DNA of 64,000 bases from Macrolepiota albuminosa (GCA_027475525.1 JAMWFC010000122.1:1339575-1403574), one strand, 5' to 3'. Shown: positions 1 to 10,790, numbered from the stretch's first letter. A program made the numbers and translations. The notes: generated by a model not told the origin, from the sequence alone.

Positions 1-233
1 CGCAATCAATTGGCGTGGAGGCAGCTGTGATGCGTGATGCGTGATGGCCAGGAGCGAGCCGCGTGATCCGATTGTTGATCGGGGCTGGTGGCGGCTGATG
101 GCAGTTCTTGATGCGTGTGATGGCAGTGTCGGTAGTCGTGATGGCGGGGCGTGTCCTGTGGGGTCAGAGGGAGGGTCCCGGGTGGTGTTCCAGGGGTGTC
201 CCGGGGTGGATCCGGAGGGGAGGGGTCGTGACA
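1..233 (-). repeat. 3' LTR of A1, inner part only
   Basis: The sequence matches 13480-13706 (the 5' LTR of the same element) with scattered substitutions, and ends with the same TGACA terminus. In the element's orientation it begins TGTCACGACCCC. The rest of the LTR lies left of the window. Confidence 0.9.
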
Positions 234-247
234 TCACCCCCCCCTCA
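234..247 (-). other. Polypurine tract of A1
   Basis: On the minus strand a G-rich run (TGAGGGGGGGGTGA) directly abuts the 3' LTR start. This is the expected primer site for plus-strand DNA synthesis. The identical tract precedes the 3' LTR of copy A2. Confidence 0.8.
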
Positions 248-362
248 GCGCCGAGACCCTCCGAGGCGCACGTAGCTGGGGGTTCAGACCGGAGTCCAAT
301 CGTGGGATCTGGCACCTGACTTGCCACGTATCAAAAAAAAAATTTTACCATCAAACTCAACC

Positions 363-2008
363 ATGTCGCGTACGCCAACGCATTCTCCGACGCCCCCACA
401 CACTAACAAGGTCGCGCCCCTCATGGCTTGGAAAGCCCGGGACGTGCGATACCGAGCCTGCCTCGACCAGGAGCACGTGGCAACGTGAGTGTCTTCCCAC
501 GTCATCCGCCTATCTTACTGACCTTCCCTATTTCAGAACAACTCAACAATCCTGTCGCAGGTCCCAGCCGGCACTTGGAGCCTGCTCCCAATGCGGGTCC
601 TAGTGTCATCCCACGCCTACCTTTGCACAGATGACTGTCCACCCTCCCTGTCCTCAACCCCGTCCCTGCCCTAGGCTGCCTGCCCCTCGTTTCCGTCGTT
701 CCGGGATGGTGGTGGGGGCCGTTTCTGAAGTTCTGGAGGGTCAGCGTGTTGCGTGGGCGGACACGACGCAGGAGTTGTTTGGGGAGGCCCTGGAGAGGCC
801 CCGGGGTCTACCTGCCCACGCCTGGTGCATGAGTAACGGACCGGTGAGTGCTTTCTTACCTCGGGTCTCGTTGCTGACTTTGGCACAGTGTCTCCACTGT
901 GCTCAACGGACGGTCCCCTGCCTGTTCAAGGTCCCGGGCCCCTCGTCCCGCCAGGACACGTCTGTGTGTGAGGCGTGCCGCCTCAACCACAAGCGATGTT
1001 CCATGTCGGTGCTGTGGAGGGCGCGCTGTGTCTCCCAGGAGCAGGGGTGGCCGCTGGGGGGGGTCACCCGGAGGATGGGGGTCGAGGAGCGGGACTGGGT
1101 GGTGGAGCCGGTGGGGGAGGTGGCCGCCGCAGGTCCAGGGGGGTCGGGGAGCGGGGGTGCCATTCGGGTGGGGGGCTGGAGCCGGCCCATGGTCCTCATC
1201 ACGTGCTGAGTGACCTGGGCCGGGAGGAGCTGGGAGGGGCGCGGGGGGCACCCTGATAAGGAGAAACGGCAGGCATCGCCAAGCCCTTCCCCAGGGCCGT
1301 CGAAGAGGGCACGTCTGCCCTCCAAGACTCCACCCCTGGTTTCCCCACCACGCCTCTCCCCAGCGGTGTTCTCCCCCTTGTCCGGGGGCCCCCAAGATGT
1401 CGACGTCGGGATTCGGGCCGGGCAGGAGCAGGGGGGCCAGGGGGGGGAGGAGATGGCGGTCCTGAGGGGTCTGGAGGGGGATTAGGAGGCCGTGCTCCGG
1501 GATCTCGAGGGGGCCAGGGTCGCTCGGGGGGAGGCCGAGGCCGAGTTGGAGGCTTTGAGAGCGAGGTTGGGGCAGGGGGTGGGGTTCCTGGAGGGGCTGG
1601 TGGAGGCTGTGCATCGGGATGTGGTGGTCATCCGCATGGCCTCACTAAGTGAGTGTTCCCTTCCCTGGACTTGGTGTCCTACTGACGCCCACAGGCTGGG
1701 CCCGGGAGCACCGTTTGCTCCTGGACAGGGCAGCCACGGCACTCGCAGCGCTGCAGGAGGGGCAGCGCCCAGAGGTGACGACTCCCGGGATAGAGCGGGG
1801 CCTCGATTTGCTGGGGCGGGTGGTGTCGGCACACTGGCAGAGGAACATGCCCGCCCCCAGCTCTTGGTTCGAGAGGGTCCTGGATGAGGGTGAGCCTCTC
1901 CCATCCTGGGAGCAGTTGGCGGAGGAGGTACTGTGGAAGCATGGTCCGGCGGGGATGGGGGAGGGGTTCCAAGGCTGGCCAGGGGAGGGAGGGAGTGAGG
2001 GCTGGTAG
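363..2008 (+). pseudogene. Antisense Zn2Cys6-like gene of A1
   Basis: The gene lies on the strand opposite to gag-pol, between the chromodomain end and the 3' LTR. The ATG at 363 is about 115 nt inside the polypurine tract. I infer three introns by GT...AG borders and by comparison with A2: 485-536, 844-888 and 1649-1694. Exon 3 opens with six cysteines spaced CX2CX6C-X15-CX2CX6C, the spacing of a fungal Zn2Cys6 DNA-binding domain. A basic, Ser/Pro-rich stretch (near 1260-1320) and a Glu/Ala/Arg-rich coiled-coil-like stretch (near 1480-1600) follow. The last exon encodes a segment well conserved with A2 and stops at 2008. Compared with A2, exon 1 has lost about 14 nt before intron 1, which breaks the frame, and a TGA follows the cysteine exon near 1207. 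The function is unknown; I infer a nuclear DNA-binding or regulatory protein. Confidence 0.65.
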
Positions 2009-2283
2009 TTTTCTTTTTTCTTGTCTTTATTCACCTGTTGTTTCTTGTTCTGGCCTGATATCGTAAAATATTGTAACTGTAGAAAAAATGTATATACTTG
2101 GTCTCCCAGGGTCAACGGAAAGTGTGAGTAAGGGGGCAAAAGAAACCGGGAAGAACACCTTGCCCAGACTCCGGGACACTACTACGAAAAGGTACTAAAA
2201 AGGAGTAAGATCTAGAAAGGGAAAGCAGAAAGTATACATGGGAGTTGAATCCCTACTGAGCCCAGAGGCGGGAGTTACACCCA

Positions 2284-3862
2284 CTACTGCCATCTGTGAG
2301 TCCTGCACCCGGGAAGGTCGTTTCCCGGGTGCTGTTGTTTGAAGTCCCGGAGTTTGTCAAGGGTGCCTTCGAGGTTTCGGCGCGGTTCCCAAGTGTCGTC
2401 TTCCAGGCCGTATCCCTTCCACCATACAAGGAAGTGGGGTCGTCCACGAATATTCTGGGAGTCGAGGATGTCTTCCACCTTGTAGTGGTACTCGTCCTTG
2501 ACCTTGACCGGGGGAGGGGGCTCAGGCTGTTGTTTGGAGAAGGGATCGGGGTGGTGTCATTCCAAAAGGTGGACGTGAAATACCAGGTGCAGACCTTTTA
2601 GTCCCAGGGGAAGCTCAATCTTGTAGGCGTGGGATGAGACCTTCTTCAATATTTTGAACGGGCCAAGGCACTTGTGATCGAGTTTTGGGGAGGGCCGGCA
2701 GGTGCAGAGGTGGCGTCGGTCTAACCATACCTTTGTCCCGGGGGTCCAGTCGGGGGTGTCTTCCTGTTTCCAGTTGGCGTGTTTCGCGTAGGCCCGGTTC
2801 GCAGTGTCGATCTCTTCCCGGAGAAACTTGTGAAGGGATTGGAGATCCCGGGCGACCTCGTGGGCAGCGTGCAACGGGATGTCCTGGAGCGAGAGTGTCA
2901 GTCGAGGGTGGTATCCCTTGTTGGCAAAGAAGGGCGATACCCTGGTGGCAGAGTGCGGTGTGTTGTTGTAGGTGAACTCGGCCAGGGGGAGCTTGGCGCG
3001 CCAGTTGTCCTGCAAGTAGTTGATGTACAGTCAGAGGTACTGCTCGAGAGACTGATTGACCCTTTTGGTCTGACCGTCGGTTTTGGGGTGGTAGGCGGTA
3101 GAGAGGTTAGTCTTTACTTCAAGGGCCTTACACAGGGAAGTCCAGAACTTGGACACAAAAAGCGGGCCACGGTCGTAGAGAGGTTAGTCTTTACTTCAAG
3201 GGCCTTACACAGGGAAGTCCAGAACTTGGACACAAAAAGCGGGCCACGGTCAGAGACGATGTTGTCCGGGAGTCCATGTTTGGCAAAGACGTGCTCGAGG
3301 AACAGCCGGGCGAAGTCCGGGGCGGTGTCCGTGGTGTGGCAGGGTAGGAAGATGCCCTGTTTGGTTAGCCTGCACACAACGACAAGAATGGCATTGAACC
3401 CTTCAGATTCCGGGAGTTCAATGATGTGGTCCAGGGATATGGAGGACCAGGGGCGTCATCCGACCAGCAGGGGTTTCAGGAGTCCGTACGGTCAGTGTCG
3501 GGGGACCTTGGCCTGGAGGCAGGGTTCGCATGATCGAATGTAACGGGTCACGTCCTTCTTCAAACCTGGCCAGAAGTAAGTCCGGGAGATAAGCTGGAGG
3601 GTCTTACGTATCCCAGGGTGTTCCCGGAGCTTGTGGTCGTGGTGTTGATGGAGGACGTTGTAGCGGAGTTGGGCGTGATCCGGGACGTAGATGCGGCCGT
3701 CCCAGAGGAGGAGCTTTTTGTCGGGGGACAAGGAGAAGGCAGGGTCCCAGTCGGTGAAGTACTTGTCTCACGGGGCATGGTGGATCTGGCTCAGGGTCCC
3801 TTCGTTGTTTAAGATCAGTACGGCATTCAGATGTTCGGGAGGGATCACCACGTGATGATTGA
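2284..3862 (-). pseudogene. A1 integrase with C-terminal chromodomain
   Basis: Reading leftwards, the segment holds the zinc-binding HHCC region (HPGIRKTLQLISRTYFWPGL, CEPCLQAK), the integrase core with first Asp in LDH and second Asp in VSDRGP, a C-terminal domain, and a chromodomain ([18 protein letters not shown]) near 2310-2440 that would tether the element to histone H3 marks. The third catalytic residue, normally Glu in the QTERVNQ context, is Lys here. A TGA follows at the QYL-LYI position, and another TGA separates the integrase C-terminus from the chromodomain. Part of the breakage (3098-3251) is a 77-bp duplication that is probably an assembly artefact. Domain order and family are clear; function is lost. 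Confidence 0.85.
3098..3251. repeat. Exact 77-bp tandem duplication 1
   Basis: Bases 3098-3174 are repeated without a mismatch at 3175-3251, inside integrase. The unit length equals that of eleven other duplications in unrelated sequence, so I treat it as an untrimmed contig overlap. Confidence 0.9.
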
Positions 3863-3924
3863 ACGCATTGCGTTCCGCCTCGAACGACTTCTTGGGATAG
3901 ACGTCCAGTCAACGGGTGAGGGCA
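3863..3924. repeat. Left copy of ~62-bp target duplication of the Penelope-like element
   Basis: This stretch of gypsy pol matches 7857-7918 with four mismatches over about 62 bases. Removing 3925-7856 plus one copy would rejoin pol at the same point as in A2, so it behaves as a long target-site duplication. Confidence 0.85.
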
Positions 3925-4838
3925 GAGCCTCTTGACTTCGAGCGAAGCGAGAAGGAGAGGGCGATGGTAGGTCTGAGGGGTAGTCGCTTGCTGGCAACTG
4001 GCTGGGGAATTTCCAACTGACCAGTTTTGACTTTTATGAGTCTCATCAGGCCTATTTGCAAGTGTTTGTCTTGTTGCCTAGTTCATGCGCCTCATGGCGC
4101 CAAGCCAGGGCCTTACTGCTGACAACAATAAGAACAATAAAAACAATAGAGAACAATGGAGAACAATTGCCATCCAATGGCAATTTGTGAGCGCCTCATG
4201 TTTGCCACAAGGTTGGCCACACTCTATTGTCATTCAGAATCGTCAGGGAGACCCTATCTTTTATCAGATCAATCAGTGATGTCTGTTGATACAGGTCTCG
4301 GCGCTTATCAACTGTCAGTGATAGACGTGCATTACAATAGCCAAACCAAGGAGAACAATTGCACTGTGATCCGATCAGTTGTTTGGTGATGACCTTGCCT
4401 AGGGTTTAAGCGGGCACATAGAAGTGCTGGTGATTAGGCAGCCGCATATTGCCCCTAAGGGGCTCAGCATATCTCCCCCTGCAATAGGGGTCCTTCATCA
4501 AAGCTACTACGTTGGTTAAACCTGGTTAAGGTAAACCTAGTGTTAGGTTAGGCTGTAATGCATTCTGTTTGTCAGCTAAGAGCCCTTATTACTAAGGGGT
4601 TGACGCACGTTAAGTTAGTGTTAGGTTTGGTATGATCCCAACTACGATGAGGTTAGCATAGTCCTCACCATATCAACGTTCACGTCTACTTACCGTAAGG
4701 CGGCAAGAGGGAACTTGTTGGCTATTTCCGATGTCCTGGGCAGTCTACTCCTCCCTAGCCGGGTAAGAGTACTGTAACCCATTTCTTTCAGAATGGAGCG
4801 GCTCGCCAGGCCCCAGGTGCCAGAGGAGACCGACTACG
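3925..4838 (-). other. 3' non-coding region of the Penelope-like element
   Basis: No open frame of note is present. The stretch 4130-4165 is rich in ACAATA-like short repeats. Around 4505-4640 there are several GTTAGGTT-like words, which are not a regular telomeric array. Confidence 0.5.
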
Positions 4839-7800
4839 TCAATGTAGAAAGATTGTGATGTCATCGTCGGATTGTCTCCGACCACGCTTTTGAGTTTCCT
4901 CCTTCCTTGTCTGAGGTTGTGAAGTCTGGGCTTCCACTAACCGTTGCATGATAATCTTTTTCCATGATGAAGTTAAGTCTCTAAGGTTGATAGTACGCTT
5001 ACAAGACATAATCCATCTGTTGTCTAGTAGATCTAATTTCTGTACATCAGGGACTAGATGAACCAAATCATCAAGGGGCGGCCATGACACTGCAACTACC
5101 AGGGCCACTTCTGGATCCACTTCACGCAGAGCACCTAGATCTAACGTACGGTGAAGTTTGGACTCTTTCCAAGTCATGAGTTTGGCTTTGTTTAACCACA
5201 TTTGCCAGCTACTAGTAATTGTCTTGCCAAGTTCCTTGACATTAAAGAATTCCCAGGTTTGGTTAAACTCTGTTTTGAGTACGAACACACCGTGATTGTG
5301 CTGCTCTTTGACATTGAGTCTGTTGTTCCAACGTTCGGTGAACTGGGATTTAGCCCAGCTTTTAACCAGTTTATCTGGATAGCCATGCGCACGGTATAAC
5401 CCGATAAGGTCTCCTACCGCATCCCTGTAGACTTCTAAGTTACTACAGAGGGTGGCCATCCTGCTCATCTCGCCCGAAAAGGTGCCTTTCTTGACATCTA
5501 ATGGATGGGTGGAGTGCCAGGGGATTCTTTCGTGATGGTTACGTGCTTTCCGATATGGCATATGTTGTAGCTTATTATCATGATCACGATAAATTAACAT
5601 GTCCAGAAACGGCTGAGAGAAAACCGACGTGTTCCATTCTATTGTACAGTTATAGAATTTAACTCTGCTTATGATTGAAATAGCCTCAGCTTCACTAGAG
5701 GCATAAACAATAGCAAGGCAGTCATCTATGTAACGACCGTAGAACAGAACACGGTCGTCATTGAGAATATCAAAGTGCCTCTCAAAGCACAGTCCATAAA
5801 TATTAGCCAGATCTGGGGAGTCTGCAACACCCATTGCAAGCCCCCGGTGCTGGTGGTAGTAAGTACCCCCAAATTGTACAATAAGATTCTCATTTCCTAC
5901 ACGAAGACAGTCGAAGAATAACTTGTATTCGTCAATCAGTTTGTTGCCGAAGCTTTCACGCAGGTTTTCACCTGCAATCATCACGCGTCCAAGATAGTGT
6001 TCTGCATACGCATCCAAGGCATAAGTCTTGGCACGTGTCAGGTCTATGTGCGGATAGAATGCTACGACGTCGCCTGTAACAATGAAGTATTGGCAACCAG
6101 GCCGCAATGAGAGCCTGCTTAATTTTTGCGCTAGATCTTTTGTTCCGTGAATGATACTGGGCGCCGATTGAATAATTGGTTTAAGTCTTTTACTGACATA
6201 TTTAATGGCTGGGTTCTGGATGGCAGAGTGACACGGTATAATCGGTCTGAATTTAACCGGAGTTTTGTGTATCTTAGGAATACCATAAAACTGCGGGATT
6301 TTGAAATTCTCCACAGGGATGACTCCCTTAACACTTGATGGTATGAGATGTCAGAAAAATTTACCCAGTTGTCCGGCGGGGTCAATGTTGTCCGCCTGTA
6401 AAGCAATTGCTTGCATGTCAGTCGCTGTTTTCGTAAGTCTACTTATAGCAATGAGCGGATTGAGGATGTGATAGTCCTCAGTATTAGTAAGTAGTTCTAA
6501 CGATTTTTCTATGATCCAGTCTCGCCTACTAACAGCTATTCCAAGGTTTTTGTCGGTACCCGTGACAATGTAGTCATGGTCGATCAAAAACTTCTTCAGG
6601 TGGTACGTCTTGGGGTCTAGCGAGAAGTATGGACCTTTCGGAGATCGGTCAGGGATGCTGAGGAGCGAACGGTCAACAAAAGACCTCCCTGTGCAAATGC
6701 CACACTGAAGATATGTAGGTAATTGAGGTAGATTAACTTTACGCTCATGTGGTACCTCATAGTCAGGATCATAGTCGGACTCTTCTCCATATTGACGAAA
6801 AGCAAAGTAAAGGCGCCACGTAAGGCACGCTTTGAAGTCTTCCCAAGCTGCTTTTATTAAGTCCTTGTTCAGCTTGGTCGGAAACATGAAGTTCATGCCC
6901 ATGCTTAAATGGAGATGAATGTCGTCAGGCAACGTTACATTAGGCGACGTATGTACAAAACTACAATAACGAGCTGCTGATAATACGTTAAGTGGAACGA
7001 TTGAAAGTAGCGTTCGGATTGCTAATGGACGTGGAATCATAAAATACCAGTCAGGGTATGTAAAGGGGTCATCGTACTTACAAATGACATGCCTGAGAAT
7101 CAGGCTTTCCCCTTCCCCTTCCTTGCCTTTTGCGAAGTCAAGGACTTGACTTTCATCGACTTCTTCACTGTGCTGGGCTTCTTGGACTTGCCAGGGCCGG
7201 TCTTCAATGACAAATGACTGGGGCCACCTTGAGAAGTGGGCGTGGAGCGTTTGCCAGACTTCTTCTTCGGGCCATCCTAGGGATTGAAGAAATAAGAGAG
7301 TGTCAATCAGTAAATGGTCGGAAACTCGTCCAGAAACGGAGAACTCATGACCTAGGTGGAGAACAAACGTTCCCCGCCGTTGATCAATGGATCCCGTTAA
7401 AGTAAGAGTACTCACTTTTCTGGCAAGAGCTTTGCTGACGGCTGAGGAGACCATTTTCTGAATCGAATTGGAAGTGATCTCTCCCATCTCAACGTCGGCA
7501 TCGTTCTTGAGGACGGACTTGGTTTTCTTCTTGGAGGCAGAAGCAAGCTCCTGCGACTCCACCATGATCCAGGCACGAACGCCGATCAGAACCAAGTCTT
7601 CTCGGAGGGTGTTGTATACCTGCTGAGCAGCAGGATCCATGACCCAACCTGAGAGTTGAACCTCTCCGTTCCCATTGTCCGCAAAGATTGGCCGTTGAGC
7701 CGAACCTTTGATGGCTTCCCATCGGGTAGAGATAGTAGGATGGAGGCTGTCCCAGATATTCTGGGGACGTAGGAGGGACTGCAGGTGCGTTACGTCGCAA

Positions 7801-7856
7801 CGCTTTGCAGCGAGCGCAGCCGTAAATACAGCCTTATTGCCGTTGACAGCGGTCTT
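3925..7856 (-). mobile_element. Penelope-like retroelement in A1 pol
   Basis: An insertion of about 3.9 kb encodes a reverse transcriptase of the Penelope-like type, in the same direction as A1 gag-pol. No GIY-YIG endonuclease is visible after the RT, so it resembles the endonuclease-lacking group (Athena and Coprina are the named families; Coprina is known from basidiomycetes). The open frame begins directly at the right junction with its only ATG inside the target duplication, so the element is probably 5' truncated. The ~62-bp duplication on both sides is long for a retroelement. Confidence 0.75.
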
Positions 7857-7862
7857 ACGCAT
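4839..7862 (-). pseudogene. Penelope-like reverse transcriptase, one internal TGA
   Basis: About 1,007 codons are open except for a single TGA at 6353-6351; the frame is identical on both sides. The N-terminal ~430 residues have no motif I recognise. The RT begins with a TDKNLGIAV block, then a PKIHK block, motif A (GDVVAFYP), motif B (GLAMGVADSPDLAN), motif C (YGRYIDDCLAIV, near residue 707) and a FLDMLI block, all typical of Penelope-like RTs. The C-terminal ~150 residues are basic and end in a Lys/Arg-rich tail. No endonuclease domain follows. The TGA is one transition from the arginine codon CGA. The first two residues come from the target duplication, so the true N-terminus is missing or lies upstream in an intact copy. 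Confidence 0.8.
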
Positions 7863-7918
7863 TGCGTTCCGCCTCAAACGACTTCTTGGGATAGACGTCT
7901 GGTCGACGGGTGAGGGCA
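7857..7918. repeat. Right copy of ~62-bp target duplication
   Basis: It pairs with 3863-3924. At the mismatches near 7900 this copy agrees with the A2 sequence, so the left copy has changed since insertion. Confidence 0.85.
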
Positions 7919-8532
7919 TCGGGTTTAGCTCTGAGTCATCCTGGGCAGTACTGGATCGTGAAGTCGTATTCCGAGAGAACCTCGGACCATCAGGCCTGCC
8001 GTCGACTAAGTTGCTTGGTCGTGGTGAAGTACTGCAGGTTGTTGTGATCCGAGTAGACCTGAATCCGGTGCTGGGCTCCCTCGAGGTAGGCTCGCCATTA
8101 TTTGAAGGCTTCGACAATGGCGAGGAGCTCCTTGTCGTAGATGTCATAGTTGAGCTCGGCGTCGATCATGGACCGGGTGTAGAAGGCAACTGGCCGAGGC
8201 TCCCCGCCGTCAGGTTCCATCTGCAAGAGAATCCTGGCAATGGCGTAGTCGGAGGCGTCACATTCCAGGATAATCGGGAGGGCCAGGTCGTAGTGCCGGA
8301 GTACGGGGGTGGCCGTGAAAGCCTCCTTGAGCAGGTTAAAGACACTCTGGCACTTACTGTCCCAGTTCCAGGCGATGTCCTTGCGTGTGAGCTGGTTGAG
8401 GGGTTTCGTGATACTGGAGTAATTATCTATGAACCTCTGGTAGAAGTTAGCAAAACCCAAGAAGGATTGTACTTCCTTGACATTCCGGGGTTGCGGCCAG
8501 TTGACGATGGCCTCGACCTTGTGGGGGTCCAT
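7919..8532 (-). pseudogene. A1 RT thumb and RNase H
   Basis: The frame continues the A1 reverse transcriptase: the connection (WPQPRNVKEVQSFLGFANFY) is followed by Ty3-type RNase H motifs (LECDASDYA, the KELLAIV block, then [10 protein letters not shown]). A TAA interrupts [11 protein letters not shown]2 has CAA (Gln) at that codon, so it is a C-to-T change. The separation from the upstream RT frame at 8532/8553 is caused by the 77-bp duplication at 8483-8636 rather than by a real frameshift. Confidence 0.85.
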
Positions 8533-8636
8533 GCGAACGCCATTCGGGGATACTATGACTTCCGGGGTTGCGGCCAGTTGACGATGGCCTCGACCTTGTG
8601 GGGGTCCATGCGAACGCCATTCGGGGATACTATGAC
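8483..8636. repeat. Exact 77-bp tandem duplication 2
   Basis: Bases 8483-8559 equal 8560-8636. The duplication splits RT from RNase H by adding 77 nt (two more than a multiple of three). Confidence 0.9.
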
Positions 8637-10790
8637 GCTGAGATACTCAACCTCTTCTGTGTGGAATGAACACTTCTCGGGCTTGACGTGGAGGTTATGC
8701 TCTCGGAGGCGTTTGAGGACTTGCTGGACGTGCTTCTGGTGGTCCTCCTTTGAGTCAGAGTAGATGAGGATGTCATCCAAGTAGATGATCACGAAGACAT
8801 CACTCATGTTGTGGAAGATGTCGTTTATGAAGTATTGGAACGTGGCAGGGGAGTTAGTCATTCCGAAAGGCATCACAAGGTATTCAAACAGACCATACCG
8901 CGTGCGGAACGCGGTTTTCCACTCGTGTCCCAGGGCGATGCGGACGTTGTTGTAACCGGAGCGGAGGTCGATTTTCGTGTAGACCTTGGCACTGCGGAGT
9001 CGATCGACCAGATCGCCGATGAGCGGGAGCGGGTAGCGGTTCTTCTTGGTGATCTTATTGAGTCCCCGGTAGTTGACGCAGAGTCGGAGCGAGCCGTCCT
9101 TCTTCTTGGCAAATAGAACCGGGGCTCCAGCGGCGTAGGCAGAGGGTCGGATGAATCCCTTACCAAGCATTTCGTCAAGGTAGTCCTTGAGGGCCCGGAG
9201 TTCAACCTCCGACATGTTGTACACCTTGCCGAAAGGGGGGGCGGCTCCTTCCTCGAGGTCGATGGTGTGGTCATAGGGGCGGTGAGGGGGAATCTCCTTG
9301 GTGTCTCCTTTGGAGAATACGTCAGCGAACTCGTGATACTCTGGGGGAACTACTTCTCGGAGGATTTGTTCCTCGGTTTTCTTTTCTGGGGGAATAGCGT
9401 CTCCTTGTGGATGTTCTTTCGGGAGAGAAGGCAAGGTGTGCAGCTGAAACATGGGAGTTCCATCCTTCATGAGGCGGGCAAAGGGGGCGGCCCCAATGAT
9501 CCTAATGTCGAGTGCGTTTGGGTCGATCAGGGTTGCGGATGCATCAGCCGGAGCAGGTGTGACGCATGTCTGAGACTGGCCGGAGTAGTTCGGCCCTTTG
9601 TACTTGTTCCGAGGAATGTTTGGGGGTCGATCAGGGGCCTTGCGGTCTCGGACAGGCGTGGGTGGTGCATGCATGGGGGGCACGGCAGTCATCCCAGGGG
9701 TGTTGGGCGTCGGATTGTTTCCTAGGGCCCGGAGGTGCACGGTGGTCGAGGGGTGGTCTTTGGGTCCCGGGAAGGTCATGGTGAGCGTCCTCCAATCGAT
9801 GTCGGGGTTCGTGTCACACAGCCAGGGTAGTCCCAGCACCATCGGGGTCGATTCGTGAAGTCGCGTGACCAGGAAGTTGGAGATGAACTCGTAGTCGTTG
9901 TCCAGTGTCACGCATCCCGAGTGAGACCTCTGGATGGGGCTGGAGGAGGAGGGGGTGCCGTCGAGGCGTTGCAGGCAGAGGGGCTGGTCGAGGGATTCGT
10001 GGGGGAGGTCGAGGGCGTTGCTGATGAAAACTCCGGTGGCTCCGCTGTTGATGAGGGCCAATATTGGTCCTGGGGCGCCGTCCAGCCTGGCATTGATGAC
10101 GAAGGATTGGGACGAGCGGGACTGGAGTCCGGGGGGTGGTGGGGGGCCGTCCTTCGGGGTAGGATTCAGAGTGTGGGGGATGTCGAAGGGGAGTTGCTGG
10201 TCGTCAGACGTCGGGTCCCGGGTCAGGTGAAGGGTAAGATGTCGCCAATCGATGCGGGGGTTGGTGTCTTGGAGCCACGGGAGTCCTAGGACCAGGGGTG
10301 TGGAAGGGTGGAGTTTGGTTATCAACATCCAGAGGGTGTGAGTCTGTCCGTTGGCAAAGGTAACGCGCATACGCACAAAGTGAGTGATGTCCCTTGCCAT
10401 AGAGGCGTCTCTGTCAAAGAGGCAGAGCTGTACCGGGACCGGGAGTCGCTGAGCGGGTTCCGGGGCGAAGGTAGACCATGCTTCGTCAATGAAGTTGTCG
10501 GTGGTGCCACTGTCAACGAGGGTGTCGAGAGGGGTTCCGGAGGGGGTGAGGTGGGTTTTGAGGAGAAGAGAGTGCGAGGAGTGGGAGGGTAGGTAAGCCG
10601 TGAGGGTGTCCTGTATGAGTGTCGTGGAGCAAAGATGTGAGACCGGAGCGGAGAAGACATCGGGGTTGATTCTGCGATTTAGGGCATCTTCTGGGTCTAA
10701 ATCGCCGGGTCGTTTTCCGAATACTCGTAAGTGGCATCCTCCCCTTCGAAGGTCCAGGTGGCACGTCCCATGACCTGTTGTTGGGGGCAC
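8553..10790 (-). CDS. A1 pol: two tandem retropepsin domains and reverse transcriptase
   Basis: The open frame has 745 codons. Residues 85-190 form one aspartic-protease-like unit (VDSGTTDNFI at 92-101; LVLGLPWL...DWRHLTL). Residues 228-340 repeat the plan (INSGATGVFI at 247-256; MVLGLPWL...DWRTLTM). In A1 the second catalytic Asp is Asn; in A2 it is Asp. The RT follows: KVYNMSEVEL leader, LRLCVNYRGLNKIT, TKIDLRSGYN, VMPFGMTNSPATFQ and the catalytic YLDD (IIYLDDILIYSD). The frame overlaps the end of gag by about 90 nt in the -1 frame, which suggests expression by ribosomal frameshifting. It is truncated at 8553 only by the 77-bp duplication. Confidence 0.9.
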   Translation of the reverse strand: MPPTTGHGTCHLDLRRGGCHLRVFGKRPGDLDPEDALNRRINPDVFSAPVSHLCSTTLIQDTLTAYLPSHSSHSLLLKTHLTPSGTPLDTLVDSGTTDNFIDEAWSTFAPEPAQRLPVPVQLCLFDRDASMARDITHFVRMRVTFANGQTHTLWMLITKLHPSTPLVLGLPWLQDTNPRIDWRHLTLHLTRDPTSDDQQLPFDIPHTLNPTPKDGPPPPPGLQSRSSQSFVINARLDGAPGPILALINSGATGVFISNALDLPHESLDQPLCLQRLDGTPSSSSPIQRSHSGCVTLDNDYEFISNFLVTRLHESTPMVLGLPWLCDTNPDIDWRTLTMTFPGPKDHPSTTVHLRALGNNPTPNTPGMTAVPPMHAPPTPVRDRKAPDRPPNIPRNKYKGPNYSGQSQTCVTPAPADASATLIDPNALDIRIIGAAPFARLMKDGTPMFQLHTLPSLPKEHPQGDAIPPEKKTEEQILREVVPPEYHEFADVFSKGDTKEIPPHRPYDHTIDLEEGAAPPFGKVYNMSEVELRALKDYLDEMLGKGFIRPSAYAAGAPVLFAKKKDGSLRLCVNYRGLNKITKKNRYPLPLIGDLVDRLRSAKVYTKIDLRSGYNNVRIALGHEWKTAFRTRYGLFEYLVMPFGMTNSPATFQYFINDIFHNMSDVFVIIYLDDILIYSDSKEDHQKHVQQVLKRLREHNLHVKPEKCSFHTEEVEYLSVIVSPNGVRMDPHKVEAIVNWPQPRKS

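Noticed and set aside
631..1209. A 192-codon frame reading straight through the second intron of the A1 antisense gene
   Set aside because: It includes the conserved 45-nt GTGAGT...CAG intron; the spliced model matches A2, and the read-through frame is coincidental.
2779..3543. A 254-codon plus-strand frame across the A1 integrase
   Set aside because: It lies opposite to clear integrase motifs and includes the 77-bp duplication; no domain is recognisable.
4505..4640. GTTAGG-like words suggesting telomeric repeats at the Penelope-like 3' end
   Set aside because: They are irregular and do not form an array; the element sits inside gypsy pol, not at an end.
7352..7415. A GT...AG stretch of 64 nt inside the Penelope-like frame that looks like an intron
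   Set aside because: Removing 64 nt would break a frame that is otherwise continuous and sensible on both sides.
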